A DNA stretch of 64,000 bases, taken from Roseomonas xinghualingensis (GTDB taxonomy: Bacteria; Pseudomonadota; Alphaproteobacteria; Acetobacterales; Acetobacteraceae). A program made the position numbers and the translations under genes. Numbering within the stretch: the first letter of the stretch is position 1; each line of letters starts with the position of its first letter. This document shows, in pieces, positions 8,257 through 17,484 of the stretch. The stretch lies in NCBI RefSeq assembly GCF_025791835.1, contig NZ_JAOXLP010000014.1:48570-112569 (forward strand). Reading direction: 5' to 3'. The notes under the pieces are model-generated. The model made no database searches. It was given only the letters and a program-made list of their open reading frames with translations, and was not told where the DNA came from.

Positions 8257-11073
8257 ATGAACGCGCACGTTGCCCCGCGCCAACCCGCCGGTTCTTCCGC
8301 CGGCCTGACATCCCGCCCCGCCATGCCTTCGCGCCTGGCCCGCCATCGCGGCACGCTGTTGGTGCTTGTTCTGGTGGCGCTGGCCCATCTGGGCACCTGG
8401 TGGGTGATGAACCGCCCCGTCGAAATGCCCGGCTTCCGCGGCCAGGTGAACGGCCTTGCCTTCGCCCCCTATCAGCGCGGCCAGAGCGCCGAGGGGAACA
8501 ACTGGCCCACCCCCGAGCAGATCGAGGGCGACCTGCGCCGGGTGGCACCCCTCACCCGCCATATCCGCACCTATGCCGCCCATGGTGGCATCGAGCGTAT
8601 CCCTGAGATCGCCTGGAACACCGGGCTCGACCTGAAGATCACCCTCGGCTCCTGGCTCGACCGCCGCCTGGACCGCAACGCGGCCGAGTTGCGGCGGCTG
8701 GTGCAGGTGGCGCGCGAGAGCCGCAATGTCGAGCGCGTGCTGGTCGGCAACGAGGCCGTTCTGCGTGGCGACGTCACGCCCGCGCAGATGGTCGGATATA
8801 TCGAGCAGGTGCGGCGCCAGGTGCGCCAGCCCGTCTCCACCGCCGAGCCCTGGCATGTCTGGATCGACCATCCGGAGATCGGCAATGCGGTGGACTACAT
8901 CACCATCCACCTCCTTCCCTACTGGGAGGGCCTGCCGATCGACGATGCGCTCCGTTTCATCATGGAGAAGTATGACGCCGTGCAGGCGCGCTTCCCCGGC
9001 AAGAGGATCGTGATCGGCGAGGTGGGCTGGCCCTCCGACGGTGTCGCGCAGGGCGCTGCCCGCGCCACCCGCGTGAACCAGGCGCTGTTCATGCGCAGCT
9101 TCTTCAACATCGCGGAGCAGCGCGGCCTCGAATATTTCGTGATGGAGGCCTTCGACCAGCCCTGGAAGGTGTCCTTCGAGGGCCGCGCCGCCGGGCACTG
9201 GGGTATGTATGACCTCGACCGCCACCAGAAGTGGCCGCTGACGGGCCCCGTACAGGAGACGCCGGGCTGGCTCGGCTGGGCACTGGGCGCGAGCCTCGCC
9301 GCCTTCCTCGCCAGCTTCTTCTTCCTCTCACGGCGCCCTGACATCCGCTGGCAGGGCAAGCTGATGCTGGCCGTGCTGTCCCAGGGCTTCGTGGCGCTTG
9401 GGACCTGCGTGGTGCTGGCGATGACCGAGACCTACATGTCCACCACCGCGGGCGTGGTCTGGAGCCTGCTGATTGCGGGGCAGGTTCTGCTTCTGGCCCT
9501 GCTGTTGTCGGACGGTTTCGAGCTGGCCGAGACGGTCTTCGGCCGGGTGAGCAAGCGCCGCTGGGCGCCCCTGCCCGCCCCCGAGGGCACGAAGCTGCCC
9601 AAGGTCTCGATCCACCTGCCGATCTGCAACGAACCGCCGCATATGGTGCGCCAGACGCTCGATGCCCTGGCCGAGTTGGACTATCCGGATTTCGAAGTGC
9701 TGGTGGTGGACAACAACACCGCCGATCCCGCGATCTGGGAGCCGGTGGCCGAGCATTGCGCACGGCTTGGTGCCCGCTTCCGCTTCTATCACCTGGGCAA
9801 GTGGCCGGGCTTCAAGGCTGGCGCGCTGAACTTCGCCATGCGCGAGACGGCGCCGGATGCCGAGATCGTGGGCGTGATCGACAGCGACTACCTGGTGCGT
9901 CCGGACTGGCTGCGCCGCATGGTGCCTTTCTTCGAGCGCCCCGAGGTCGGCTTCACCCAGAGCCCGCAGGATTACCGCGACGCCCATGGCGGCCTCTTCA
10001 AGCGGCTGATGTTCTGGGAGTATGCCGGCTTCTTCAAGGCGGGCATGGTCACGCGCAACGAGCGCAACGCCATCATCCAGCACGGCACCATGACGCTGAT
10101 CCGCAAGTCGGCGATGGTGCAGGCGGCGGTGGACGGCAAGTTCTGGGCGGAGTGGTGCATCTGCGAGGACAGCGAGCTGGGCCTGCGCCTGATGCGCCAG
10201 GGCTGGGAGGCGGTGTACTGCCCGGACAGCATGGGCCGCGGCGTGATGCCGGACGACTTCTCGGCGTACCGCAAGCAGCGCCACCGCTGGGCCTTCGGCG
10301 CGGTGCAGATCGTGAAGGGCCACTGGCGCGCGCTGCTCAATCCCTTCGACCGCAGCCTGACCCAGGGCCAGCGCTTCCACTTCGTCATGGGCTGGATGCC
10401 CTGGCTGGGTGATGCGCTAGGGCTGGCCTTCGTCATCGGCGGCCTGGTCTGGTCCGTCGGCCTGACGCTGATCCCGCTGACGCGGCTGTACCCGATGGTG
10501 GACATCTTCGGGCTGCAGATCGCGACCGAGGGGCTGCGCACCGCGCTGGTCTCGCTGGGCCTGTCGGACGAGTTCCCCATCGCCCTCTTCATGCTGCCGA
10601 GCCTCGGCCTCTTCGCCTTCAAGCTGGCGCAGATCTGGATGCTCTACAGCGCCCGCGTCTCCTGCGGCCTGCTGGACCGCCTGGGCGCTGCGCTAGGCGG
10701 CCTGGCGCTGACCCACACTATCGGCAAGGCAGTGTGGCAGGGCTTCTTCAAGCGACGCGCCCATTTCGCCCGCACGCCGAAGATGGAGAATGCGCCCGCC
10801 CTGGTGCAGGGCCTGATGACGGCGCGGCAGGAGGGTATCTTCCTGGTACTGCTTTGGGTGGCCGCCATCGGCATCACGGTCGCGCATCGTGGCGGCACCT
10901 GGGAGGCGATCCTCTGGACCGTCATCCTGCTGGTGCAGTCCATTCCTTACTTGGCGGCCGTATCCATGGCGCTGATCGCGGCGATCCCGGCGGCCCAGGC
11001 GGTGGTGCTGCCGGGCGCAGTGCAGGTGCAGTCCTCCGCCGGGCAGGTGGTGGCGCGGACCGAGGTCAACTGA
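8257..11073 (+). CDS. GH17-GT2 membrane beta-glucan synthase, NdvB-like
   Basis: Large inner-membrane glycosyltransferase (938 residues) that joins a glycoside hydrolase family 17 domain to a processive GT2 domain, the architecture of NdvB-type beta-1,3-glucan synthases. Residues about 32-50 form the first membrane segment. The GH17 part (about 60-350) has both catalytic glutamates in context: VGNEAV and IGEVGWPSDG. The GT2 part begins near residue 448 (KVSIHLPICNE) and has DSDY at 542, a CEDSELGL motif, and a QRHRW motif near 673, all needed for processive synthesis. Several membrane segments follow. The ATG at 8257 precedes a proline-rich cytoplasmic tail and the first membrane helix; an ATG at 8323 is a possible alternative. 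The gene stands alone, and the product is probably a periplasmic or cyclic beta-glucan. Confidence 0.88.
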   Translation: MNAHVAPRQPAGSSAGLTSRPAMPSRLARHRGTLLVLVLVALAHLGTWWVMNRPVEMPGFRGQVNGLAFAPYQRGQSAEGNNWPTPEQIEGDLRRVAPLTRHIRTYAAHGGIERIPEIAWNTGLDLKITLGSWLDRRLDRNAAELRRLVQVARESRNVERVLVGNEAVLRGDVTPAQMVGYIEQVRRQVRQPVSTAEPWHVWIDHPEIGNAVDYITIHLLPYWEGLPIDDALRFIMEKYDAVQARFPGKRIVIGEVGWPSDGVAQGAARATRVNQALFMRSFFNIAEQRGLEYFVMEAFDQPWKVSFEGRAAGHWGMYDLDRHQKWPLTGPVQETPGWLGWALGASLAAFLASFFFLSRRPDIRWQGKLMLAVLSQGFVALGTCVVLAMTETYMSTTAGVVWSLLIAGQVLLLALLLSDGFELAETVFGRVSKRRWAPLPAPEGTKLPKVSIHLPICNEPPHMVRQTLDALAELDYPDFEVLVVDNNTADPAIWEPVAEHCARLGARFRFYHLGKWPGFKAGALNFAMRETAPDAEIVGVIDSDYLVRPDWLRRMVPFFERPEVGFTQSPQDYRDAHGGLFKRLMFWEYAGFFKAGMVTRNERNAIIQHGTMTLIRKSAMVQAAVDGKFWAEWCICEDSELGLRLMRQGWEAVYCPDSMGRGVMPDDFSAYRKQRHRWAFGAVQIVKGHWRALLNPFDRSLTQGQRFHFVMGWMPWLGDALGLAFVIGGLVWSVGLTLIPLTRLYPMVDIFGLQIATEGLRTALVSLGLSDEFPIALFMLPSLGLFAFKLAQIWMLYSARVSCGLLDRLGAALGGLALTHTIGKAVWQGFFKRRAHFARTPKMENAPALVQGLMTARQEGIFLVLLWVAAIGITVAHRGGTWEAILWTVILLVQSIPYLAAVSMALIAAIPAAQAVVLPGAVQVQSSAGQVVARTEVN

Positions 11074-11223
11074 GCCAGCCAAACGTCACGAAGGCGGGCC
11101 GCGGGCGAGATCCCCCGGGCCGCCGTCGCCATTCCGAAGTGAAAGTCGGTAACGCGGGTTGAAGATGGGCAGTCCCGCGGGCTGGCGTTAAGCATTCGCT
11201 TACCTTTCGCCGGAGCGACGCGC

Positions 11224-11481
11224 ATGGCCGAGATCCTTCCCCTCACCCGCAATCCACAGGACCGGTTGCAAGCTGCGCTCCGTCTTCTTGCTGTTGCCCA
11301 GGATGAGCAGCGCGAGGCGCTCAACGAGTTCCGCGAAAGCCTCTACGAGTTGCGAGACACGGCGGCGCGGCTGCAGGACAGCGTGCATGGCTGGCACCGG
11401 AATGTCGCGGCGACCGGCCGTGATCTGCAGGCCACACGCCGGACCGTGCGCGACCTGGAGGCAGCGGCCGCACGGCTCTGA
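11224..11481 (+). CDS. Small coiled-coil protein of unknown function
   Basis: An 85-residue protein, not recognised. It is almost entirely helical by composition, with heptad-like spacing of Leu/Ala from residue 15 to the end and alternating Glu/Arg, suggesting a dimeric coiled coil. A GGAG sequence lies about 9 bp before the ATG at 11224, which supports translation. It lies 150 bp after the NdvB-like gene and converges on the GNAT gene with a 4-bp gap. It has no cysteine and no membrane segment. It could be a regulator or chaperone of the synthase next door, but that is only a guess from position. Confidence 0.65.
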   Translation: MAEILPLTRNPQDRLQAALRLLAVAQDEQREALNEFRESLYELRDTAARLQDSVHGWHRNVAATGRDLQATRRTVRDLEAAAARL

Positions 11482-11485
11482 TCTG

Positions 11486-11923
11486 TCAGAGCGGCCGGAT
11501 GTGGGTGGCCGAACGCATCACCGCCGGCAGAAACCCGCAGGCTTCGTAGAAGGGCCTCGCCACCGCCGGGGCGCGCACCCGCAACATGCGGAAGCCATGC
11601 TCCTCCGCCGCCTGGACAGCGGCTTCCACCAGGGCACGGCCCAGCCCAAGACCTCGATGCGGGGGGGCGACGTACAGCCGGCGCAGGCGCGCGATCAATT
11701 TCTGATCGGCATAAGGATCGACGCTCAGCCCCACCATCCCTGCAAGGGTGTCGTCCCGCCAAACGGCAAAGAGCCCCTCACCTGCCGCGTCAAAGCGCAG
11801 AGTGCCACTGTTCCAATCCTCTTCCAACACGCGGAGCAGCTTCCAGCCTTCCGCCAGCGCCGCGTTCCGAAGATCAGGAAAGCCAGGCGGAAGGTTATGA
11901 GCCTGGGCGAGCCGGATGCTCAT
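11486..11923 (-). CDS. GNAT family N-acetyltransferase
   Basis: Acetyl-CoA-dependent acyltransferase of 145 residues. The acetyl-CoA-binding motif A is visible as LRRLYVAPPHRGLGLGRALV (about residues 80-99, with the R-G-L-G-L-G loop), followed by the C-terminal FYEACGF segment usual in the family. The substrate is unknown. Its ATG overlaps the stop of the upstream VOC gene by 4 bp, so it is translationally coupled and is the last gene of the five-gene reverse operon starting at 16351. Confidence 0.9.
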   Translation of the reverse strand: MSIRLAQAHNLPPGFPDLRNAALAEGWKLLRVLEEDWNSGTLRFDAAGEGLFAVWRDDTLAGMVGLSVDPYADQKLIARLRRLYVAPPHRGLGLGRALVEAAVQAAEEHGFRMLRVRAPAVARPFYEACGFLPAVMRSATHIRPL

Positions 11924-12324
11924 CCCTCGCGATGGACGAAGTGGAGCTTGTTGCCCTCGGGATCGCGCACATAGGCGCCGTAATAGTCCGGGGCGTAGCG
12001 CTCCCGCAGGCCGGGCGCGCCTTCATCCGTGCCGCCATGCGCGAGGGCCGCGGCATGGGCCGTGTTCACCGCGGCGCGGCTGGGCGCCATGAAGGCGACC
12101 ATGCAGCCATTGCCGGGGCTGGGCGGGCTGCCGTCGAAGGGCTCCTGCACATCGAAGGTCGGGTGCCGGCTGCCGGGCTGGCGGTAGCAAATACCTTTCG
12201 GCCCGGCCTCCGCATCCGGGCCGCGTTCCAGCCCCAACGGAAGCAGCACCGCGTCATAGAAGCGCGCCGCCGCCTCCAGGTCACGCGCACCGACCATCAC
12301 ATGGCTGAACATCGACCCGGGCAT
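11920..12324 (-). CDS. VOC family (glyoxalase/dioxygenase-like) protein
   Basis: A 134-residue vicinal-oxygen-chelate fold protein. It begins with MFSHVMVGARDLEAAARFYD, which supplies the first metal-site histidine in HVMVG, and ends with YGAYVRDPEGNKLHFV, which supplies the usual terminal metal ligand region. Members include glyoxalase I, dioxygenases and antibiotic-binding proteins, and the sequence does not separate them. It starts 4 bp after the M81 peptidase stop and overlaps the GNAT gene by 4 bp. Confidence 0.88.
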   Translation of the reverse strand: MPGSMFSHVMVGARDLEAAARFYDAVLLPLGLERGPDAEAGPKGICYRQPGSRHPTFDVQEPFDGSPPSPGNGCMVAFMAPSRAAVNTAHAAALAHGGTDEGAPGLRERYAPDYYGAYVRDPEGNKLHFVHREG

Positions 12325-12328
12325 CGCC

Positions 12329-13819
12329 TCACCTCACCACATCATTCGCGCCCGGACGAAGGCGCATCCCCGGGCGAAGGTTGCGGAAGGGCAGCGTGGC
12401 GGGATCGGCCACCACGGGCCCGGGTGCGGCCACCACCAGCACGCGCTCCGCGATTGGCTGGAAATCGGCGCGGAAATGCACGCTCGACTTCAGAGCGATG
12501 ATGCGCTGCTCCGTCGGCTCCACGCCCAGATGCCGGAAGAGCTGGAAGTCATAGGCCTGGGTCTTCCGGCTGGTGACGATCACGCGCACCGCGCCAATCT
12601 GGATCAGTGCCGAAGGTCCCAGATCCGCCGGGTTGCCTCCCGCCATGGAGCCGATATTGACGTAGCGCCCGTCGCTCAGGCGGAGCACCTTAGCGGTGAC
12701 ATCCAGCGGCGCGCCATCGCTCTTGCCGCCGAGGCTCAGCGAAACGGTGGCACCCTCGCCGGCCGCATGGCAGGCGGCGGCGCTCTCGGCGTCATTGATC
12801 AGGCCGAGCACCGCATCGGCATTCTGGCGCACCAATTCGGCAAGCAGACCCGTGGTGTCGCCATGCCCGCCGCCGCCGGGATTGTCCTGGGTATCGGCCA
12901 GCACAACTGGGCGGCTGGCAGTGGAGTTGATCGCCTCCGCCACCGCGCGGTCGGGTGGCAGGATCTCGCCAGCGAAGTCCCGCTCGCGCTTGTAGAGGAG
13001 CGCGAGGAATTCATCCGCCGCCGCGTCAGCAGACGCCTGATCGTCGCCATAGGCGGCGATGGCCATGCCGCAGCCGGGGAAGTCGGCATAGGGGAAGCCG
13101 AAGCAGAAGCCGAGTTCGGCCACGCCATGCCGGCGCGCGATCTCCTCACGCTCGGCATAGACCTCGCTCATAGGCGGAACCATGGTGCACTGGCTGGTGA
13201 TGGGCAGCCAGAAATCCACCTGGCGGTAAGCGCGGTGGAACGGCTTGCCCTTCCGGATGCGTTGGACGAGCAACTCCATCGCGCGGGCGCCGGTCTGCTT
13301 CATGTCCACATGTGGGTAGGTGCGATAGGGCGTCAGCGCATCGGACCGCTCGACCATCTCGGCAGTCAGGTTGCAATGCGGATCCAGGCTGCAGAGGATG
13401 GGGACATCCGGCCCGGCCACCGCGCGCACGCGGCGCAGCAACTCGCCTTCCGCATCCGGGAAGCCCTCCGCGACCATGGCGCCGTGAAGGTCGAGATAGA
13501 TCCCGTCCAGCGGCCCTTGTTCCAACGCATCCGAAAGATCGGAAACGATCCAGGCGGCGACCCGCTCGAAGGCTTCCGACACCACCGGCCCCGCTGGATA
13601 GGCGAAGGCCCAGGACAGCGGCGCGATTTCGATGCCCATGCGCTCGGCGGCCTGGATGGCGCCGGCTGAGGGCACTCCTGTGCTGCGAAGCCCGTCCAGC
13701 AGCGTGGCCGGGCGCTGGGGGCGGGGGAAGCCGCCAGGCTTCAGGAAGTCCGACCACCGGGTGGGAATGGGAGCGAAGGAGTGGCTCTCATGCATGAAGC
13801 CACCGATAGCAATGCGCAT
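12329..13819 (-). CDS. M81 family metallopeptidase (MlrC-like)
   Basis: Zn-dependent peptidase/hydrolase of 496 residues in the MlrC family, named for the enzyme that degrades linearised microcystin but widespread outside that pathway. Features seen are MRIAIGGFMHESHSF at the start, YLDLHGAMV, and SLDPHCNLT, which together hold likely metal-binding His/Asp/Glu residues, and a C-terminal MlrC domain beginning about residue 300 (VVLADTQDNPGGGGHGDTT). The ATG at 13819 was chosen because the protein family starts there; upstream in-frame sequence belongs to the antisense of the next gene. It begins 4 bp after the stop of the M20 hydrolase. No other mlr genes are present, so the substrate is probably another modified peptide or amide. 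Confidence 0.9.
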   Translation of the reverse strand: MRIAIGGFMHESHSFAPIPTRWSDFLKPGGFPRPQRPATLLDGLRSTGVPSAGAIQAAERMGIEIAPLSWAFAYPAGPVVSEAFERVAAWIVSDLSDALEQGPLDGIYLDLHGAMVAEGFPDAEGELLRRVRAVAGPDVPILCSLDPHCNLTAEMVERSDALTPYRTYPHVDMKQTGARAMELLVQRIRKGKPFHRAYRQVDFWLPITSQCTMVPPMSEVYAEREEIARRHGVAELGFCFGFPYADFPGCGMAIAAYGDDQASADAAADEFLALLYKRERDFAGEILPPDRAVAEAINSTASRPVVLADTQDNPGGGGHGDTTGLLAELVRQNADAVLGLINDAESAAACHAAGEGATVSLSLGGKSDGAPLDVTAKVLRLSDGRYVNIGSMAGGNPADLGPSALIQIGAVRVIVTSRKTQAYDFQLFRHLGVEPTEQRIIALKSSVHFRADFQPIAERVLVVAAPGPVVADPATLPFRNLRPGMRLRPGANDVVR

Positions 13820-13823
13820 CGAC

Positions 13824-15065
13824 TCAGGACCTCGCGATACCTGCGGCGGCGACGACGGCGTCGCCCAGGACAAGCAGGCCGGCCTCGGCCTGCTGCGGCG
13901 TGATGTTCTCCGCCTCGTTGTGGCTGATGCCACCCTCGCAGGGGGTGAAGATCATCACCGTGGGCACCTGCCGGGCCACATAGACGGCGTCGTGCCCGAT
14001 GCCGGTGGGCATGTCGCGGAAGCTGATGCCCCGTGCCTTGGCCGCGTCGCGCAGATGCTGAGCGAGCGTGGCGTCGAACTGCGTCTGCGGGAAGGCCCAG
14101 AAGGGCTCGACCTCGATAGCAAGGCCACGCTCCGCGGCAACCGCCATCGCCCGGCTCCGCAGTTCCTCGGCCATCCGGTCCAGCGCCGCCTCGTCGCCGT
14201 GGCGCAGATCCACGCTGAAGACGACGCGCGAGGGCACGACATTGCGGCTGGAGGGCTCCACCGAAACCTGTCCGACCGTGGCGCGGCCATCGCCGCCCGC
14301 CTCCAGGGCGATGGATTCCAGCGCCTGGATCAGGACCGCGGCCCCGACCAGCGCGTCGCGCCGATAGGTCATCGCGCCTCCCGCATGGGATTCCTCGCCC
14401 GTGACGGTGACGGTGAACCACTGCTGGGCGAGTGCATGGGTGACGACACCGATATCCAGCCCTTCCCGCTCCAACACCGTGCCCTGCTCTATATGGAGTT
14501 CGAAATAGGCTTCCAGGTCCCGCAGCGCGGTGGGATCGGTGGTGCCTGCCCAGCCAATGGCGTTCAGCGCATCGCCGAAGCGGATCCCCTCGGGATCGCG
14601 CATGTCGAGCACCTGCTGCTCGGTGAAGGCTCCCATGGCGGCACCGCTGCCCATCATGGGGGGCGAGAAGCGCGCGCCCTCCTCATTGGTCCAGTTGACG
14701 AGCATGATCGGCGCTTCGGTTTCGGCCCCTGCTTCATGCAGCGCACGCAGCACCTCGAGCCCTGCCAATACGCCGAGCACGCCGTCGAATTTGCCTCCCG
14801 TCGGCTGGGTGTCGAGATGGCTGCCGATGGCGATGGGCTTGCGTGACGGGTCGCGGCCAGGACGCAGCAGCGCCATATTGCCGAGGCGATCGGTGGTCAG
14901 CGTCAGCCCGATCTCGGCGCCCCAGTGGGCGAGCAGCGCACGGCCCTCCCCATCCAGCGGCGTGAGGGTCTGGCGGTTGCAGCCGCCCTTGGGTGTGGCG
15001 CCAATCCGCGCCATCTGCATCAGCGAATCCCAGAGCCGCGCCCCGGAGAAGGGGATGTTGCTCAT
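13824..15065 (-). CDS. Zn-dependent M20 hydrolase, N-carbamoyl-amino acid/allantoate amidohydrolase type
   Basis: A 413-residue member of the hydantoinase/carbamoylase branch of M20. Typical sequence is present: GSHLDTQPTGGKFDGVLGVLAGLEVLRAL with the metal-bridging His-Asp, NEEGARF with the catalytic and metal-binding glutamates, and the C-terminal GIGHDAVYVARQVPT-MIFTPC segment. The family cleaves N-carbamoyl amino acids, allantoate or ureidoglycolate. The ATG at 15065 was chosen because it overlaps the upstream gene's stop as ATGA; a longer frame has no support. It is the second gene of the reverse operon, followed by the M81 peptidase after 4 bp. Confidence 0.9.
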   Translation of the reverse strand: MSNIPFSGARLWDSLMQMARIGATPKGGCNRQTLTPLDGEGRALLAHWGAEIGLTLTTDRLGNMALLRPGRDPSRKPIAIGSHLDTQPTGGKFDGVLGVLAGLEVLRALHEAGAETEAPIMLVNWTNEEGARFSPPMMGSGAAMGAFTEQQVLDMRDPEGIRFGDALNAIGWAGTTDPTALRDLEAYFELHIEQGTVLEREGLDIGVVTHALAQQWFTVTVTGEESHAGGAMTYRRDALVGAAVLIQALESIALEAGGDGRATVGQVSVEPSSRNVVPSRVVFSVDLRHGDEAALDRMAEELRSRAMAVAAERGLAIEVEPFWAFPQTQFDATLAQHLRDAAKARGISFRDMPTGIGHDAVYVARQVPTVMIFTPCEGGISHNEAENITPQQAEAGLLVLGDAVVAAAGIARS

Positions 15066-16351
15066 GCCTTCTCCACCCCGCACCACTCAGCCATCAGCAG
15101 CGCGATGCTGCGCGTGATGTCATGCATCGAGGCAAGGCCGACGCTTTCGTCGATGCCGTGGATTTCCTGTGCATCCGGTCCGAAGCAGGCCACAGGCGTA
15201 TCCTGGTAGAGCGTGAAGAAGCGGCCATCGGTAAGACCCGTGGCGGGATAGTCGCGCAACTCGCCTCCTGAGACCTCCGCATAGGAGCGGCGGGCCTGCT
15301 TGCAGATGTCGCTTTCCATGTCGAAGGCGCAGGGGTCTGCCATGAAGCCCTTGAACTCCAGCTTTACCTGCGTGCCGCGCAGCGCCGGGTCGCCAGCCGC
15401 CTCGGCGACGAGGCGCTCGATATCCGCCTTAGTTTGCGCCGCGCTGTATCCCAGCATGACGCCGACCCGCAGCCCGATCCGCGCGCGCGTCGGCACGCTG
15501 CTGTTCCACTCGCCGCCCTCGACCGTGCCGAGATTGACGTTCACCGGATGGTTCACACCACGGAATGCGGCGTGGATGTTCTCCGCGCGGTTGCGCTCGT
15601 TCTCATAATCCTTGAAGCGCCGCGCGATGCTCATCGCCGCCTCGATCGCGTTGATGCCCGCATGCATGTCGCGCACATGGGTGGGGCGGCCGGTCACCGT
15701 CACCCAGGCCCAGACCACGCCCACCTCGGCGGAATACATGGCGGCAAGGCCTGGCCCCGGCTCCGGGATCACAACGCCATCCGTGCGCGGCAGGGCCAGC
15801 ATGGTGGCGAGTGCGCCATTGCCGCTGCACTCCTCCTCGATCACCGCCTGCATCTGCACGGGGGCGGCGGGCTGCAGCCCCGCCAGTTTCAGCGCCTGGA
15901 AGGCCGTGAGATAGGAGACGATACCGGCCTTCATGTCGCCCGCGCCGCGGCCATACATGCGGCCATTGCGGATGGACGGCTCGTAGGGCGGCGTGATCCA
16001 GAGGTCGGCGGCGCCTTCCGGCACCACATCCACATGCCCCTGCAGTGCCAGGCTGCGGCCCTTCGCCTCGCGCGGCGTATGGATGGCGGCGACATTGTCG
16101 CGGCCTTCATAGGAGATCAGCGGCGGCGAGAAGCCGGGATGATCCTTCAGCGCATCCGGAAGGGTCGGGATGCGGCGGGCCTGCAAGCCAAGGGACTCGT
16201 AGTTCTGCGCCATCAGGTCAAGCGCACCGGCCTCGTTCCCCAAAGTCGAATCGCAGCGCACCAGGGCAGCGAGGCGGTCCACCGCCTGCCCCTCCAGAGC
16301 CGTCACCGCATCGAGGATTGCGCGCTTCGCACCGGGGTCGAGAGGGATCAT
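15062..16351 (-). CDS. M20 family peptidase/deacetylase (ArgE/DapE type)
   Basis: A 429-residue metallohydrolase. Metal-site motifs visible are LQGHVDVVPEG (about residue 105), YGRGAGDMKAG, and EEECSGNGALA with the Glu-Glu pair; a dimerisation-type lid domain lies in the middle and DGRFFTLYQDTPVACFGPDAQEIHGIDES near the end supplies the last His. The family includes acetylornithine deacetylase and succinyl-diaminopimelate desuccinylase, but its operon with an M81 peptidase and a carbamoylase-type enzyme points to catabolism of an N-substituted amino acid or peptide. It is the first gene of the operon; the divergent deacetylase gene starts 102 bp away. Confidence 0.9.
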   Translation of the reverse strand: MIPLDPGAKRAILDAVTALEGQAVDRLAALVRCDSTLGNEAGALDLMAQNYESLGLQARRIPTLPDALKDHPGFSPPLISYEGRDNVAAIHTPREAKGRSLALQGHVDVVPEGAADLWITPPYEPSIRNGRMYGRGAGDMKAGIVSYLTAFQALKLAGLQPAAPVQMQAVIEEECSGNGALATMLALPRTDGVVIPEPGPGLAAMYSAEVGVVWAWVTVTGRPTHVRDMHAGINAIEAAMSIARRFKDYENERNRAENIHAAFRGVNHPVNVNLGTVEGGEWNSSVPTRARIGLRVGVMLGYSAAQTKADIERLVAEAAGDPALRGTQVKLEFKGFMADPCAFDMESDICKQARRSYAEVSGGELRDYPATGLTDGRFFTLYQDTPVACFGPDAQEIHGIDESVGLASMHDITRSIALLMAEWCGVEKA

Positions 16352-16452
16352 GAAGCATCCTGGTCCGCAAAGGAGGCGTGCAGGCTACTCCCTCAGGCTG
16401 TCATGTCGAGGCGCGTGGACAAGCTTTCGGCCGCCCCATAGGGTCATCGCCC

Positions 16453-17484
16453 ATGCGAGCCTTCGATCATCCGCAGGACTCGGCCCACGCGCCGCAGTTC
16501 TTCCTCATGCGGGGCGTGCTGCGCCCCAATTTCGAGATCCCCGCGCGGGCGGTCGCCTTGCGGGATGGGCTGAAGACCCTCGGCATCACACCCGAGGCCC
16601 CTGCCCTGCCCGAGCGCGCCGCGCTGGAGCGCGTCCACGCCGCGGATTACCTGGACTGGTTGCGGGATGCTCCCGCCGAATGGGCGGCCATGGCAGATGC
16701 GGGCTCGGAAATCGTCGCGAACATCCATCCATCGCCCGAAATGCTCGCCCAGGGAGCGCGCCCTTCCACCAAGGCGACAGGCAAGGCGGGCTGGTACACG
16801 GCGGATACAGGCTGCCCCGTCAGCCCCGGTACCTACCAGGCGGCCCTTGGCGCCGCCGGCTCCGCCCTGGCCGCCGCGGCCGTGGCGGCTGAGGGGGACA
16901 CGGCCTATGCCCTTTGCCGCCCGCCGGGCCACCATGCCTATGCCGCACGGGCCGGCGGGCATTGCTATATCAACAACGCGGCCCTGGCGGCCCAGGCGCT
17001 GCGCGACGCCGGCGCGGCCCGGGTGGCGGTACTGGATATCGACAGCCACCATGGGAATGGCACGCAGGGCATCTTCTGGTCACGCGGGGATGTGCTGACC
17101 GTCTCCATTCATGCCGATCCGAATGCATACTATCCGTGGTTCGTCGGCCATGCGGCGGAGACCGGTGCGGGAGATGGCGCAGGCTTCAACCTGAACCTGC
17201 CCTTGCCCATGGGAACGGCCGAGCAGCGCTGGCTGGAGGCAGTTGCCGCGGGGATCGCGCGTATCCGGGCCTATGGCGCGGAGGCGCTGGTCGTCTCGCT
17301 CGGCTTCGATGCCTCGGAGCATGAGCCTCTAGCCGCGCTGCACGTGACGGAGGAGGGCTTCGCCCGCGCCAGTGCAGCCATCGCCGCCATGGGCCTGCCC
17401 ACTGCCATCATCCAGGAGGGCGGCTATAATGTGCAGATGATCGGCGGACTGCTCGCCCGCTTTCTGGGAGAATGGCGCGGTTGA
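16453..17484 (+). CDS. Histone deacetylase-like / acetylpolyamine amidohydrolase family protein
   Basis: Zn-dependent deacetylase of 343 residues in the arginase/HDAC fold. The active site is complete: PPGHHA (His160-His161), DIDSHHGNG (His199-His200 with the zinc Asp before it), and SLGFDASEHEPLAALHVTEEGF near the end with the second zinc Asp. Bacterial members act on acetylpolyamines or other small acetylated amines rather than histones. The ATG at 16453 was chosen because family similarity begins MRAFDHP; upstream frame is not supported. Its last 13 bases overlap the start of comM. Confidence 0.9.
   Translation: MRAFDHPQDSAHAPQFFLMRGVLRPNFEIPARAVALRDGLKTLGITPEAPALPERAALERVHAADYLDWLRDAPAEWAAMADAGSEIVANIHPSPEMLAQGARPSTKATGKAGWYTADTGCPVSPGTYQAALGAAGSALAAAAVAAEGDTAYALCRPPGHHAYAARAGGHCYINNAALAAQALRDAGAARVAVLDIDSHHGNGTQGIFWSRGDVLTVSIHADPNAYYPWFVGHAAETGAGDGAGFNLNLPLPMGTAEQRWLEAVAAGIARIRAYGAEALVVSLGFDASEHEPLAALHVTEEGFARASAAIAAMGLPTAIIQEGGYNVQMIGGLLARFLGEWRG

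Noticed and set aside
9328..10380. Long open reading frames on the strand opposite the NdvB-like gene
   Set aside because: They have biased composition (His/Gln/Arg-rich) and no family features; they are mirror frames of GC-rich coding sequence.
12329..16351. Microcystin degradation cluster
   Set aside because: Only an M81 (MlrC-like) gene is present; mlrA, mlrB and mlrD are absent and the neighbours are unrelated hydrolases.
16453..17484. True histone deacetylase
   Set aside because: Bacterial HDAC-fold enzymes with this layout usually act on acetylpolyamines or small molecules; histone targets are absent.
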